From positions 31,174,409 to 31,238,408 of the forward strand of contig NC_060065.1 of the NCBI RefSeq assembly GCF_020283565.1: DNA of 64,000 nucleotides, written 5' to 3'. Made by a program: the position numbers and the translations under genes. The notes under the pieces are model-generated. The model searched no databases, had not been told where the DNA came from, and saw only the letters and a list, made by a program, of their open reading frames with translations. The DNA is from Trifolium pratense (Eukaryota; Streptophyta; Magnoliopsida; Fabales; Fabaceae). This document shows, piece after piece, positions 42,167 to 57,902 of the stretch (position 1 is the stretch's first letter; every line of letters starts with the position of its first letter).

Positions 42167-42471
42167 GGCTTAATTAGTAAAATGGTCCCTTAAAGACATT
42201 TTTGGTTTCAGATTGGTCCCTTAAAGAAAAAAATGTCCAAATAAGTCCCTTAAAGAAAAAAAAGTCCGAATAGGTCCCTTAAAGACATCTCCGTTAATCA
42301 GTTTGGTCCCTAAAAAGATATCTAAATAGGACCAAACTGATTAACTGAGATGTCTTTAAGGGACCTATTCGGTCTTTTTTTTCTTTAAGGGACCTATTTG
42401 AATCTTTTTTTCTTTAAGGGACTAATCTGAAACCAAAAATATCTTTAAGGGACCATTTTACTAATTAAGCC
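42167..42471. mobile_element. 305-bp foldback MITE (Mutator type), copy 2
   Basis: Same structure and length as the copy at 30434-30738. The 9-bp target duplication TTTTTTTAA is exact at 42158-42166 and 42472-42480. Confidence 0.92.
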
Positions 42472-42675
42472 TTTTTTTAACTACTAGATCAAAGAAATAT
42501 ATATTTTGGGAGAGGGTGTATGATGATTAATTAAATAATTTATTAGGTGATTTCATGTATTATTTGTCTAATTTTTACCACTATAATATTATGTGATCCT
42601 CTCTACTAAATTGAACGCCAATCACGTAATTTGAAATATATACTGTACTACTCTACTTTAATTTGATATTTAAAA

Positions 42676-42851
42676 GGGTATTGTTAACATGTGCATATAG
42701 GGCACATGATAAAGTATCTTAATATAGAAATTTAACATTTAATGATACAAGATATTTAATGCTTGAAAAGTTAAAATGCACAAATTCTAAGACATAATTT
42801 CTATTTTTACTACCTTAACATGTGCCATATATGCACATGTTAACATTCTCC
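42676..42851. mobile_element. 176-bp Mutator-type MITE with GTTAACATGTGC termini
   Basis: It begins GGGTATTGTTAACATGTGC and ends GCACATGTTAACATTCTCC. TATTTAAAA is exact at 42667-42675 and 42852-42860. A lone end of the same family is at 47960-48010, and a 33-bp derivative at 22223-22255. Confidence 0.87.
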
Positions 42852-43095
42852 TATTTAAAATTCAAGAGTACGAAGAAGGCAGGAACTTATGATAAACCAA
42901 ACCCACTCAAAATGTCATTTATTGATTGGATATTTGTGATCTTGGGATCTAAGATCCCTTTGAGTCTTAACTCCCTCCTGTTTCCGACCAAGAAAACAAA
43001 TGCAAGAGATCCATTTGATGCTTGGCCATGTGACACAAAAGGATACATGTGACCCAATTTAACACTTTTGACTTCTCTAATATAGTGGTTAGATC

Positions 43096-44093
43096 TAGGG
43101 TTGCTCGCGGTTCAGTTTGGATCGGTTTTGAGGTAAAAACTCATCCGATCTAAAAATAAATTTATTTGCGGTTTGGTTCGGTTTTGGATGACAAATAAAA
43201 AAAATTCGATCCAATCCGATCCAATATTATGCGGTTTAATTTGGATCGGTTTTTGGATATCCAAATTATAAATTGTAATTTTTTTTAATAAATATAAATA
43301 TTATAAAAAAACACTACAAAATAATAGTTTGACATTTTTGACAAAATAAATATTAAGTTTGATGTAAAATATGACATATAATATATTGAAAATTAATATT
43401 TTGGAATGACGATTACCAATTATATTCGAAACATATAAAAAGTAAAAAAAATAGATTAAATTAAACTAACATATAGTATTATCAAAATTTAAAATAGATT
43501 AAATTAAACTAACATATAGTATTAACAAAATTTAAAATGGAAAAAAAAGGTTAATGCAATATATATATATTTATACTAATAAAAAGATAAATAAATGGCT
43601 TAATTAGTAAAATGGTCCCTTAAAGACATTTTTTGTTTCATATTGGTCCCTTAAAGAAAAAAAGGTCTAAATAGGTCCCTTAAAGAAAAAAAGGTCCGAA
43701 TAGGTCCCTTAAAGACATATCCGTTAATCAGTTTGGTCCTATTTAGACCTCTTTTTAGGGACCAAACTGATTAACGGAGATGTCTTTAAGGGACCTATTC
43801 GGACTTTTTTTTCTTTAAGGGACCTATTTGAACCTTTTTTTCTTTAAGGGACCAATCTGAAACCAAAAATGTCTTTAAAGGACCATTTTATTAATTAAGT
43901 CTAAATAAATATTAAAATATATGTATGCGGTTTGGTTCGGTTTGGATCGGTTTTAAGAAATCAATCCGAAATCCGATCCGATCCAGCGGTTTCACAAAAG
44001 AACATCCAAAAAACTTCGGTTTTTTGCGGTTTTTGGTTTTTTTGGATCGGCTATCGGTTTTTATTTGGATTGGTTTGGATTTGAGCACCCCTA
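43096..44093. mobile_element. Non-autonomous hAT element containing a nested foldback MITE
   Basis: It begins TAGGGTTGCTC and ends GAGCACCCCTA, imperfect ~11-bp inverted termini. GTTAGATC is exact on both sides (43088-43095, 44094-44101), an 8-bp target duplication typical of hAT. Subterminal regions are rich in GGTTCGGTTT/GGATCGG motifs. Removing the nested 305-bp MITE and its duplication leaves ~684 bp, non-coding. Confidence 0.85.
43597..43901. mobile_element. 305-bp foldback MITE (Mutator type), copy 3, nested in a hAT element
   Basis: Same length and structure as the other two copies. The 9-bp target duplication TAAATAAAT is exact at 43588-43596 and 43902-43910. It inserted after the hAT element did. 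Confidence 0.92.
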
Positions 44094-44415
44094 GTTAGAT
44101 CCGTTGGGATAATTAGTAAAATGGACATATAGTAATAGGTTAGTAACAAAAGTTTTTCTTTTTAACGCCATGAAGTATTTTGCCATGTACACGTTTATTT
44201 TTACCAATATTGATAATAAGTTTCATTATTTAATTAAAGAAAACATAATGTGACATATTTATTCAATAATAAAATTTTGATTAGGAGGAAGTTGAAACCA
44301 TTTAATGTCAAAATTGATCTATGAATTAGATTAAGCGGTCAAGTGAACTGAATATTGGTGGTGAAAACAAAAAAACTTATTAATTGAATATTTTTTTTAA
44401 TAAGTTTTTTTGTTT

Positions 44416-44517
44416 CAATTATGCCCATTAAATATTCTCTCCATCCCAAAATATAAGGACTAGTTGACCATTAACTACTATCTATGATACAAAACTTGTC
44501 CCAATTATGCCCATTAA
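44416..44517. repeat. Stowaway half-element between 16-bp direct repeats
   Basis: CAATTATGCCCATTAA occurs at 44416-44431 and 44502-44517. Between them is one Stowaway-like end (CTCTCCATCCCAAAATATAA) without its partner. Confidence 0.5.
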
Positions 44518-44959
44518 GGTTCTGTTTGGCAAAAATAGCGGTTGACTAATAAGCTAGCTGATAGCTTTTGGCTGATGGCTGACAACTTTTGGCTGATGAC
44601 TTATAGTTGATAAACTAATTGAAGTGTTTGGTAAAATTAGCGGTTCAACTAGATGATAAATGTAAAAAGACATAAAAAGACATTGTTAATTAAGATAGTA
44701 ATTTAAATTTATTAATTAATATATTTCTTATATTTTATTATTAAACTACTTTTTTTGTTTAAATTTTATTTTCTATAGTCATGGTTTTTCTAAAAACTAA
44801 CAGAAAAATATTGAATGTTTATTAATGTTTTTTATTTATTTTAATTTTGGTAGAAATCAATAATAATAAAAGTATACATAATAAGAGTATACGTATACGT
44901 ACTATTAATAAAAAGAGTATACGTACTACGTACAATTTAAAACACTGAGTTGATACAAA

Positions 44960-44960
<1 letters not shown>

Positions 44961-45009
<49 letters not shown>
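44961..45009. repeat. (ATA/TAA)n microsatellite
   Basis: About 16 AAT units inside the 1-kb element. Confidence 0.9.
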
Positions 45010-45130
45010 GGGTTATATTATAACTAAAACACTGAGCAGCATAATTGTTTTCCGAAAGCGAGCAACATAAAATAAAAACTCAATTAGCACTTAAAAATTG
45101 TTACAAATTTTGTAAAAAAAAAAAAGTACT

Positions 45131-45173
45131 AATTAATAAGCATGGTTGCGTCAAAAAATTAATAAGCATGGTT
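45131..45173 (+). mobile_element. 9-bp micro-insertion with 17-bp target duplication
   Basis: AATTAATAAGCATGGTT is exact at 45131-45147 and 45157-45173. The insert is only GCGTCAAAA, the shortest in the window. Confidence 0.6.
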
Positions 45174-45587
45174 TATTTAAAAAAATGGGATGGTATATAT
45201 TAACATAAAATGTACAATTTTATTTTAAATCATAATAAATTATAAAGGATAAAATTAAATTTTAAATAAAATAACAAGGGTAAAAGAGGAAGAAAAAATG
45301 ATAAGTTAGAAACTATAAACTCAGAAACTCTTGAAATAGCTTCTGGAAAATAAGCTAATAAAACAAGTTATAAGCTCTTTTTAAAAAGATTATTATCAAA
45401 CAAGTTTTTTAGCTTATAAACCATAAAACAAAAGTTAAAAGTTAATTTTTTTGTCTTGCTAAACTGAGCCTAAATACTAGTAAAGTCTATAATCAGTGTC
45501 AATATTCAATACTAGTAATAACAACTTTTGCTAGGTTCTTTACCCCTAGTTGTTACCTTACCTAGTTGTTTGATTCTTTTGGTCTTA

Positions 45588-45846
45588 CTCCCTCCGTCCC
45601 AAAAAGAATGACCCAGTTGACCGAAACACGCATGCCAATGCATAACTTTGGCGACTAATATCTTTAATTGTATAATAGTAAAAATTATAAAAAATTGATA
45701 TTTTGAAAATACTCATCGAGACGAATCTAACAACATCTTATATGTTAATATTTATTTTTATTTATTAGTAGAAAAATATGGTCAAAACAATATATATGAA
45801 TAGTGCATATATTCAAAATGGGTCATTCTTTTTGGGACGGAGGGAG
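45588..45846. mobile_element. Stowaway MITE, 259 bp
   Basis: CTCCCTCCGTCCCAAAAAGA is mirrored at the right end. TA flanks both sides (45586-45587, 45847-45848). The interior is homologous to the elements at 45926-46515 and 47296-47553. Confidence 0.88.
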
Positions 45847-45946
45847 TATTTGTCTGCTGGTTCTTTCTTTCTACTTTTCCTTTTTTCTTTGCACACTTTT
45901 ATGCTATAAGATCGAATACAATTATCCCCCATTCTTCTTAAAATAT

Positions 45947-45989
45947 AAGAACTAGTTGACCCTTCAAAAAAAAAAAGAACTAGTTGACC
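45947..45989 (+). mobile_element. 13-bp micro-insertion with 15-bp target duplication
   Basis: AAGAACTAGTTGACC is exact at 45947-45961 and 45975-45989. The insert is CTTC plus nine A. It lies inside the outer Stowaway element. Confidence 0.65.
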
Positions 45990-46029
45990 ACTGCACATAT
46001 ATCGATGCATAACTTTGATTAAGAATATA

Positions 46030-46330
46030 CTCTCTCCGTCCCAAATTATAAGGGAAAATAAAAGAATCACACTTATTAAGAAAAAGTAAAACATGAGAAT
46101 TTGAAGTATGATTTTGTGGGTTTTCCTTGGAATAAGTTGCATAGGAAGATGTAAAAATAATTTTTATTGGTTGTTGTTTATTGAGAAAATGAGAGAGAGG
46201 AGAAATTAAATGCAATTTGCATTTAATTTTATGAAAATAAGGAAAAAACATTCTTGAAAATGATTTTTTCTCTTATAATTTGGGACAAAAAAAATGGTTT
46301 TTTTTCCCTTATAATTTGGGACGGAGGGAG
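46030..46330. mobile_element. Nested Stowaway MITE, 301 bp
   Basis: CTCTCTCCGTCCCAAATTAT is mirrored by ATAATTTGGGACGGAGGGAG. TA dinucleotides flank both sides (46028-46029, 46331-46332), within the outer element's GAATA..TTTAATTG sequence. Confidence 0.85.
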
Positions 46331-46562
46331 TATTTAATTGCCCATTAGTAAATATTATAGAAATTTGATATTTTGAAAATACTCGTCGAAACAAATCAAA
46401 CAAAATCTTATATGATAATATTTACATTTATATACTATTAAAAAAATACTGTCAAAACAAGACATATGAATAGTACATTTAGTCAAATAAGGTCTTATAA
46501 AATGGGTCGGAGGGATTAAGATAAAATATTTGCTTTATAGTAGTTCATTCTAATTTTGAATA

Positions 46563-46601
46563 ATTTCTTTTGGAATATTTTTTTTTGGTTACATTTCTTT
46601 T
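46563..46601 (-). mobile_element. 21-bp micro-insertion with 9-bp repeat
   Basis: ATTTCTTTT flanks GGAATATTTTTTTTTGGTTAC. The minus strand reads GTAACC plus A tract, like the insertion at 40651. The short flanking repeat makes this less certain. Confidence 0.4.
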
Positions 46602-46847
46602 ATAATAAAGAATATCTAGAACCGACTTTATTGGGTATAAGAATTTCTTAATCTTTCTTTAGGTACTTTAATCAGTTACCTAAACCTTTAGACTTCTCAT
46701 ACCTAATCGTGCATATCTCACTCCATCTATATCTCTATCTCACAATATTGTTATGTTTTTAATAAGGTAACATGTCATGTTTTTAATATTCTTTTTGGAA
46801 ATAAAACCCACTTAATTGTTTACAAGTGAATTGATGACGAGGATAAT

Positions 46848-46935
46848 AAGTTGTTCCTCAATGTGCTGGGGAGGCTGTTTATGTTAATATATCTCATTTT
46901 GGTTTCTTCAAAAAAAAAAAAAGTTGTTCCTCAAT
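46848..46935 (+). mobile_element. 58-bp truncated retroposon with 15-bp target duplication
   Basis: AAGTTGTTCCTCAAT is exact at 46848-46862 and 46921-46935. The insert ends GGTTTCTTC plus an A run. Confidence 0.75.
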
Positions 46936-47295
46936 TTTAAAACTTATAATTTATAATTTCTACTCAATTTTACCCATGTTATTCTTAATTGAAAAAATTA
47001 AATATTCATGAAATAAATATTTTTGTATGTCATTTTTTATTTATCAACTACTTCAATCGTTAATTTTACTAAATATTATAAATTGAAGCAGTTAACTTAT
47101 ACGCGCTAACTAATTTATCAACTAAAAAATATTTCCTCTGGTCACTATTATAAATAAACAAAAAAACAGTTTGTAAGATCATTGAAAAATTAGTACTAAA
47201 AAAAGATTTCATTTTATAATATAAATCAAATACATAAATATTTAATATACACTAAAAAAATAATTTTTTATTTATAACAATGACCGGATGAAGTA

Positions 47296-47553
47296 CTCCA
47301 TTCGTCCCAAAATATAAGAACCATTTGACCACTGTACGTACACCATTGCATAATTTTGATTACGAATACCTTTAATTGTCTATCTGTAAAAATTATAGAA
47401 AGTTGATATTTTGAAAATACTCGTCGAAACAAATTAAACAAGATCTTATATGATAATATTTACATTTATATTCTTTTAGAAAAATACGATCAAAACAAGA
47501 CATATGATAATACATTTAATCAAATGAGGTCTTTTAAAATGAGACGGAAGGAG
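47296..47553. mobile_element. Stowaway MITE, 258 bp
   Basis: CTCCATTCGTCCCAAAATAT is mirrored at the right end as ..GAGACGGAAGGAG. TA is on both sides. Confidence 0.82.
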
Positions 47554-48094
47554 TATGTTACAACCGGACAAAACTTTAATACGAGACATTTAGATTATTT
47601 AATCAACCAATTAGTGTGCTGTATTGATGTTTTAAAATTTGACCAACATACTATAATGTCTACTACATGCAAAACAAGACAAGTTTCCAGAAACGATGAT
47701 AACCAATTTAACTAATCTTATCATTGTCTTGATTCCAACACAAGTTCACATTGTTTTTTGCTTGTTGCTTGGATATATGGTGTACATTTGTCTTTTTGTC
47801 AAAAATGTTTGGTTTATTTAATTGTTCTGCCTATCGAAGAAAATCAACACATCAATTATATATTACTTCCTCCTCCGATCTCTTTTGTAAGTAAATACTA
47901 TGCTTATTAAGAAGTTAATTTTTTGTCTTGTTTTTGTGTAAAATTTCTATTACAATTTCTAAAATGACATTAAAACATGTGCCTTATATGCACATGTTAA
48001 CAACACCCTCAAAATTAAAATAATTAATCCTTTTTGGATTTATTTCGTATAAAATTTACATAGCTAGCATTCAATTTACTAGTTTTAAATAATA

Positions 48095-48389
48095 CTCCCT
48101 CCGGTCCTTTTTATAAGGAACACTTTGAAAAAATCACACAGACCAAGGAAACACATTTAACATAGTTATTTTCATTTAATACTCTTATAAATTTAAATTT
48201 ATTCCATGTTTACCCTTATTTAATTACTTTTTATTCAACTAACTTACTTATTTTTAAATTCTCTTTCATAATAAATAAGGGCATAAGTGAAATTGAACAT
48301 TTAGAACATTTGAAAATTGGTCAAAGTTTCTTATAAAAAGGACCAAATTTTTTTCCCAAAGTGTTCCTTATAATAAGGACCGGAGGGAG
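48095..48389. mobile_element. Stowaway MITE, 295 bp, upstream side of the C/D duplication
   Basis: CTCCCTCCGGTCCTTTTTAT is mirrored at the right end. TA flanks both sides. The family (GGAACACTTTG subterminal) is shared with 57616-57902. Confidence 0.87.
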
Positions 48390-48809
48390 TAAATATTAAT
48401 AATTTTTTAGTCTAAATAGAAAAAGTGCACGTTGCAATTTAATATACACCTTCATATTTTTAGGTTAAATTAGCTAGTATAGAATTGTTGAAATAGTTGA
48501 AACCTTAAACCCAACTTTGCAACAAGTTAATTTGATATCATAATTGTTAGATTTAGAATAGTTATAGTTAGTCAATTCATCAAGGTATTATATTCTTCAA
48601 CGTCCTTTGTCCAATATCTCAAAATATATGACATATAATTATCATAACAGAGCAAAACAGATCTTACAAACACTACATCAAATATGGCCATAGTGTACAA
48701 AGTACAAACCTATCACCATTCACCACAAGAAAGCACAACATGTATGTGCCTCTAACACACTCTTTATTACTAGGTACCTTTCTTATGAAACTAGTGTTAA
48801 TTAAATTAT

Positions 48810-50627
<1,818 letters not shown>

Positions 50628-50692
50628 TATAACTTTTCTTAAGTTTTGAACTCTAAAACTTGTGCTTACCACATATGTAGTTGATATCTATT

Positions 50693-50700
50693 TATTTATA
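50693..50700 (-). promoter_or_regulatory. TATA box of peroxidase C
   Basis: TATAAATA on the minus strand, 66 bp upstream of the ATG. The flanking block to about 50760 is conserved with gene D. Confidence 0.7.
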
Positions 50701-51717
50701 GAGAGAAAAATTGGCATGTGAATGCATTGTCCCTGCATTTCATTTCTAGATTTAGTTGTTTAAATTAACAATATTTAATTTTTCAATAATAGAGAAAAAT
50801 ATGTGCAACTTGCTGTCTATCATGAGCAGGTACATGTTGAAATGAACTGCTACGTCAATGAAAAAAGTTATAAAATATGACAACACTTTTTTCTTTTTCC
50901 TTTTTTCATTTTGAATCTTGCTTTTTATTTTTTTTTAATTTTTTATTTTATTTTATTTTATTTTAATTTTTATATGAAGGATACTTTAATTCTTTGGTTT
51001 TTTTTTACTTATTTAACTCTTTTATTCTTATTCATTATAGTTGTTTTCATTGTTATGCTTTTACATATATGTTATTTATTTTACCTATTGTGTTCTTAAT
51101 TAAAAAAAATAAATATTAATTAAATAAATATTTTTTAATGTTATTTTTTATTTATCATCTAATTAGACCACTAATTTTACTAAACATTATAAATTGAGTC
51201 AGCTAACTTATCTATTATCAATTAGTTTATCCACCATATAAATTAACTTATGCTACAAATCAAAATCTTAATCTTAATAAGAGAGAGACGCATGGATAAT
51301 TTAATCAACCAAGTATGCTGTATTGAAGATTTAAAAAATTGACCAACATTTGTTCAAAAAAAATAAAACATATAAATTGATTAACATTAGTTTAAAAAAT
51401 AATGTGCACATGCAAAACCAAACTAGTTTCCAGAATGATGCTAACCAATTTAAATTATGCCCTTTAATATTCTCCTAACTAATTTTATCAAGGTATATGC
51501 CATTGTCTTGATTCCAACACAAGTTCACATTGTCACAAAGTGTTTGGTTCATTTAATTGTTTTGCCCCGTTGAAAAAAATCAAGTACTGTACAATATTTC
51601 ATGTGGTTCGATGCCCTTAGCTATAATTTTATTAGTAAATTTAATATAATTTAGTTCTTGATAAAAAAATATTAACCTCACTAATAATTTATATCTGAAT
51701 CCCCTGCTGCTAGTAAC

Positions 51718-51773
51718 ATGTTAATTATTTGGGCTCCAACCCCTCTTTGTAATAAAAAAATGTTAATTATTTG
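51718..51773 (+). mobile_element. 28-bp micro-insertion with 14-bp target duplication
   Basis: ATGTTAATTATTTG is exact at 51718-51731 and 51760-51773. The insert is GGCTCCAACCCCTCTTTGTA plus ATAAAAAA. CCAACCCC..TTTGTA resembles plant LINE 3' ends. Confidence 0.7.
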
Positions 51774-52051
51774 ATATCATAATTATTAGTTAGAAATTTA
51801 GAATAGTTATAGTTAGTCAAGTCATCAAGGTATATTAAATTCTTCAATGTGCTTACCATATCTCAAAATATATGACACATATATAATAATTATCATAACA
51901 GAGGAAAACAGATCTTACAACACCACATCAATGGTCATAGTGTACAAAGTACAAATCTATCGCCACATGAAAGCACAACATGTATGTGCCTCTAGAATAC
52001 ACTCTTTATTACTAGGTACCTTTCTTATCAAACTTGTGTTAATTAAATTAC

Positions 52052-54205
<2,154 letters not shown>

Positions 54206-54271
54206 TTTTTTTCTTTCAAGTTTTGAACTTTGAAATTAACTTGTGCTTACCACACATATGTGGATGACATC

Positions 54272-54279
54272 TATTTATA
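54272..54279 (-). promoter_or_regulatory. TATA box of peroxidase D
   Basis: TATAAATA on the minus strand, 67 bp before the ATG, conserved with gene C. Confidence 0.7.
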
Positions 54280-54816
54280 CATAGCTAGAGAGAAATATTG
54301 GCATGTGAATGCATGGTCCCTGCATTTAATTTTGAGATTTAGTTGTATAAATTAATAATATTGACATATATTTTTAAATTAATAATATTCAATTTTTAAA
54401 TAACTTAGAGAAAAATATGTGCAAGTCGCTATCAATCATGAGCTGATACGTTAATGAAAAAGTTAAAATATGACTATACTTGTTTTTCTTTTTCTTTTTT
54501 CATTTTGAGTCTTGTATAGCTGTATATAGTAAATTTGAATATTTTTGACATGTTTGAAAGGTATGTGTCACAATTAATTCAAAGTCATAATTTGATATTG
54601 CTTTTCTAAACCGAGAAAGAGAAGAAAATCAGTCTCATATTACTAAATTAAAATATACATTCACCAGTTCACCAAAAAAAATAATCATTCACCAAAAATA
54701 TGTAAATTAATTATAGTGAGACATGCAAGATTATGGTTTATCTAGAGATGTAAATTTGTATTTGTATGTAGAAACTCCATTCTCAAACACTTTATTATAA
54801 TAATTTTATTTTTTTG

Positions 54817-54819
<3 letters not shown>

Positions 54820-54852
<33 letters not shown>
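54820..54852. repeat. (TA)n microsatellite
   Basis: About 16 TA units. Confidence 0.9.
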
Positions 54853-54855
<3 letters not shown>

Positions 54856-55059
54856 TATTTGTATTTTCACACGACATATGTGTATAAATTTTGTTTATAT
54901 GTGATATTTGTTGTTGTTATAAACCGACAATAATGTTATAATTTTTTATTTATTTTATGATTACAATTTAATTTTGTTTACTACTAGTTTTGATTTAAAA
55001 TAATAGAAATTCGACATTATGGATCAAATTCATAGTTGGTTGTTAAATTTAATTTCTGT

Positions 55060-55610
55060 TTTGCCTGTGGGATATTACTCGTCTGCAGATTGGCATCGTC
55101 TCGGCACCTCAGTTGATCTTCAAAATCTGTGCCCCTTTGACTTCGGCTGAAGAGATTGAGCATTTGAGCTAGTTCATTATCTTTGATTGGCTGTCGCTTA
55201 TTTGTGTGGCACAGGCCGAGATGCCGTGGTGTCCGAGATTGATTCGCCGGCCGGTTCCATTTGCAGTCTGCTATTGGTGCTATTATTTTTGAGGATTTTT
55301 CATCAACTTAATTTTTGGTGGCCATGAAATTATGCTACCAACATGCATGCTTAAGGGATATTACTTGGTGTATTAGTTTTAATAGACTATTAATTTTTTT
55401 ATCTGTTGTAGAAAGGATACACAAATTTGCTTACTCTGTCATTGGGGTAGCTCTGTGGACTGTGAATAAAGGGTTGGAATGTGTGTCTTGGTTTCTTAGT
55501 ATTGTTATTAGTCAAGAGCTGCCTAAACAGCAAGAGTCTTTGCATTGTATGAGACTTTTCAAGGTATGCCTCATGCCAATTTAATAAAGTTCTTTTTGCC
55601 TTTTTTTTTT
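55060..55610. other. Unassigned, more GC-rich segment
   Basis: This block (GGCATCGTCTCGGCACCTCA, GTGTCCGAGATTGATTCGCC) differs in composition from its AT-rich surroundings. It ends with a TTTAATAAAGTTC signal-like stretch and a T run. An 89-residue open frame at 55315-55584 matches nothing I know. It may be part of a retroelement, but this is not demonstrated. Confidence 0.3.
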
Positions 55611-56315
55611 TAAAAAAGAAAATTATAAGGTCTTATTTAACAATTTAATAAAGTTAAATATTTATAATTTTAATGATAAATCATCATAGATTAATTTCGT
55701 GATGTACGCCATTTAAAATTTCTTACCATTTTAAACAATTTAACAATATATTGTTGGTGATGGAGACCGACATTTATTTCTTCAAAAATAATGCTTTTTC
55801 TTTTTGACTTATTCTTCAAAACTAATGCTGACAAGTAGAAAAATTGGTATTAGCGGAGGCTCAAAATTTAGCGAAGAAATCTGTACATTGATTTTTCTTT
55901 CTAAATGTATGATAAAGAGAAATATTAGTTTGAGAGAAAAACTAATCGATGTTTTGCAACGACAAAATTAATTTGGGAGGTCCATATAAATTTTAAAATA
56001 TTGCTCTATTTTTAAAATAGGACTAGTACATAGCTCAGGAAATTGCCCAGAACCTCTCGATAGGGGAGAAGGAAATTGACAGGCTAAAATAAAGAGCTAA
56101 ATCATCCAAAAGGTTAAGACAAGAGAAATGGACAATGGCTCTTCTCCTCTTGTGTTATTAAGAAATCCCTTCAACTCTTCTGCAAGATATTATTTATCCG
56201 ATTAAATATTTTTTCTGAACATAACAAATGTTTTGATATTATTTTGAATCCGTTTAAATAGATGGTAGTTGTGTTTCTCATGTGTTTTTTTAGTTTTTTT
56301 CTACCGAGTCATTTA

Positions 56316-57336
56316 GGGTCTGTTTGACAAGTCTAAAAAGCTAGCTTATAGCTTATGTCTTATGGCTTATAAGTTAAAAGACCTGTTTGGTAACAATCTT
56401 TTTAGAAAGAGCTTATACTTATTTTACTGACTTATAGCTTCTTTTCCAAAAGTTATTTCAAGTAGCTTATGAGCTTATAGCTTCTAGCTTATCATTGTTT
56501 ATTCCAATTTTATCCTTATTTTTATCTTAAATACATTTTTATCCTTTAAAATTTATTACAATTGAAAACAAAATAAGTATGTTATATACCGTATTAGAGG
56601 AGTGCTAGCAACACACTCTTTAACTAACACACTCTAACACACTTTCTTCTATTAGTTAAAATTTATATGGGTCCCATAGGGTCCACATTTTTGTGTGGGA
56701 CCCATGTGAATTTCAACCAATAAAAGAGAGTGTGTTAGAGTGTGTTTGTTAAAGAGTGTGTTGCTAGCATTATTCTACCGTATTATTTTTTTACACTTGT
56801 CCCTATTTTTATTCCTGAAGCGTTGCTGTAAGTACCCCTATATTATCACCGTTTTATTTTTATACTAGTATTACTTTTGATTTATCATTTTATATATATG
56901 TTACTCCGTATAAGGAAATTGCTTGTTATTACCTGTACGTAATATTTGTTATAAAAACCTAAAAAATGTTAAATATTATAAAACCTAAAAAATGTTATGT
57001 TTAATTTTTTTTATAAAGTATAATCATTGAAATGAAAATAAATTTAAAACAAAATTTTAAAGAATAAAATTTAATTTAATAATATATAAAAGATATATTA
57101 AATTAATAAATTTAAATAACTTTGAAGTATCTTAAATATTAATTAGATATAGATTTTATAAAAAAAATTACAAGAGATTTTATTATATCTTAAGAATGAC
57201 TTTTTATGTCATTTTACGTTTATCAGTCAGTTAAACCGCTAATTTTATCAAACACTTCAATTAGCTTATCAGCCATCAGCTATAAGTTATAAGCTAGCTT
57301 ATCATCCAACCACTATTTTTGCCAAACATAGCCCTA
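56316..57336. mobile_element. ~1-kb non-autonomous DNA element with TCTGTTTGAC termini, copy 2
   Basis: The left end GGGTCTGTTTGACAAG and the right end TTGCCAAACATAGCCC are inverted. The ends are rich in AGCTTATAAGCT palindromes and CCACTATTTTTGCCAAACA. It is homologous to 44519-45473 in inverted orientation. A 179-bp MITE is nested inside it. Confidence 0.6.
56597..56775. mobile_element. 179-bp MITE nested in the 1-kb element
   Basis: Long inverted arms (TGCTAGCAACACACTCTTTA and mirror) surround a centre with TGGGTCCCATAGGGTCC. The direct repeat TACCGTATTA (9-10 bp) is exact at 56587-56596 and 56776-56785, suggesting the Mutator superfamily. Confidence 0.8.
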
Positions 57337-57615
57337 GTTTCTAGAATCTTTTAGATAATTAGTCATTTAGTTTCTATAATCTTACTCAAAGATATCTCTT
57401 AATAGTATAAATCTTACTAAAAAATATTATCCGACAGTGTAAATCTCACTAGAAGATATCTCTCAATAGTATTTTTCTAATCTGAGCAATCTCGGAGCAG
57501 AAGATTAACTATCTTTTATTAGATGAATGCACAATATTTGTTGGCCTCATATATCACTTGCAGTACAAAAAAAAAAGTTTAATAAAAATGCACGCGCGGA
57601 TGGTATAAAGTAGTA

Positions 57616-57902
57616 CTCCCTTCGGTCCTATATATAAGGAACACATTGAGAAAAATACACATACCAAGGAGACTTATTTTTTTATTAAAATTTCTAAAAT
57701 ATTATGTGTTATTCCAAAATTAACCTTGAGAATGTGTTTGTGTAATTAATGCATAACGTTGGAATATGTTGCACTTTACACAATTTAATAAGGGTATATA
57801 AGAGATTATCTATTTAATAAAGAATAAATTTAAAGAGTGTTTCTTATAAAAAGTACAAAAAAAATTTTCCAAAGTGTTTCTTATATATAGTACCGAAGAG
57901 AG
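57616..57902. mobile_element. Stowaway MITE, 287 bp
   Basis: CTCCCTTCGGTCCTATATAT is mirrored by ATATATAGTACCGAAGAGAG. TA is on both sides. It shares GGAACAC.TTGA subterminal sequence with 48095-48389. Confidence 0.8.

Larger units (their letters stand above)
44519..45473. mobile_element. ~1-kb non-autonomous DNA element with TCTGTTTGGC termini, copy 1
   Basis: The left end GGTTCTGTTTGGCAAAAATA and the right end TTGCTAAACTGAGCC are inverted. The ends are rich in AGCTTATAAGC/GCTGATAGC palindromes. An inverted relative is at 56316-57336. It contains a (TAA)n run and a 9-bp micro-insertion. The target duplication is not clear. Confidence 0.6.
45926..46515. mobile_element. Stowaway MITE interrupted by another Stowaway MITE
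   Basis: The outer ends are TCCCCCATTCTTCTTAAAAT and ..AAAATGGGTCGGAGGGA. The interior matches the element at 47296-47553 except for an insertion at 46030-46330. The outer left arm also carries a 13-bp micro-insertion. Confidence 0.75.

Noticed and set aside
45813..46403. Overlapping frames of 65-109 codons
   Set aside because: They lie in nested Stowaway elements and have no protein-like features.
55315..55584. 89-codon frame as a gene
   Set aside because: No known domain, no neighbours in frame and no splice evidence; kept only as an unassigned region.
56307..57369. AGTCATTTA on both sides of the ~1-kb element as a 9-bp target duplication
   Set aside because: The right copy is more than 20 bases away from the recognisable terminus, so the match is probably chance.
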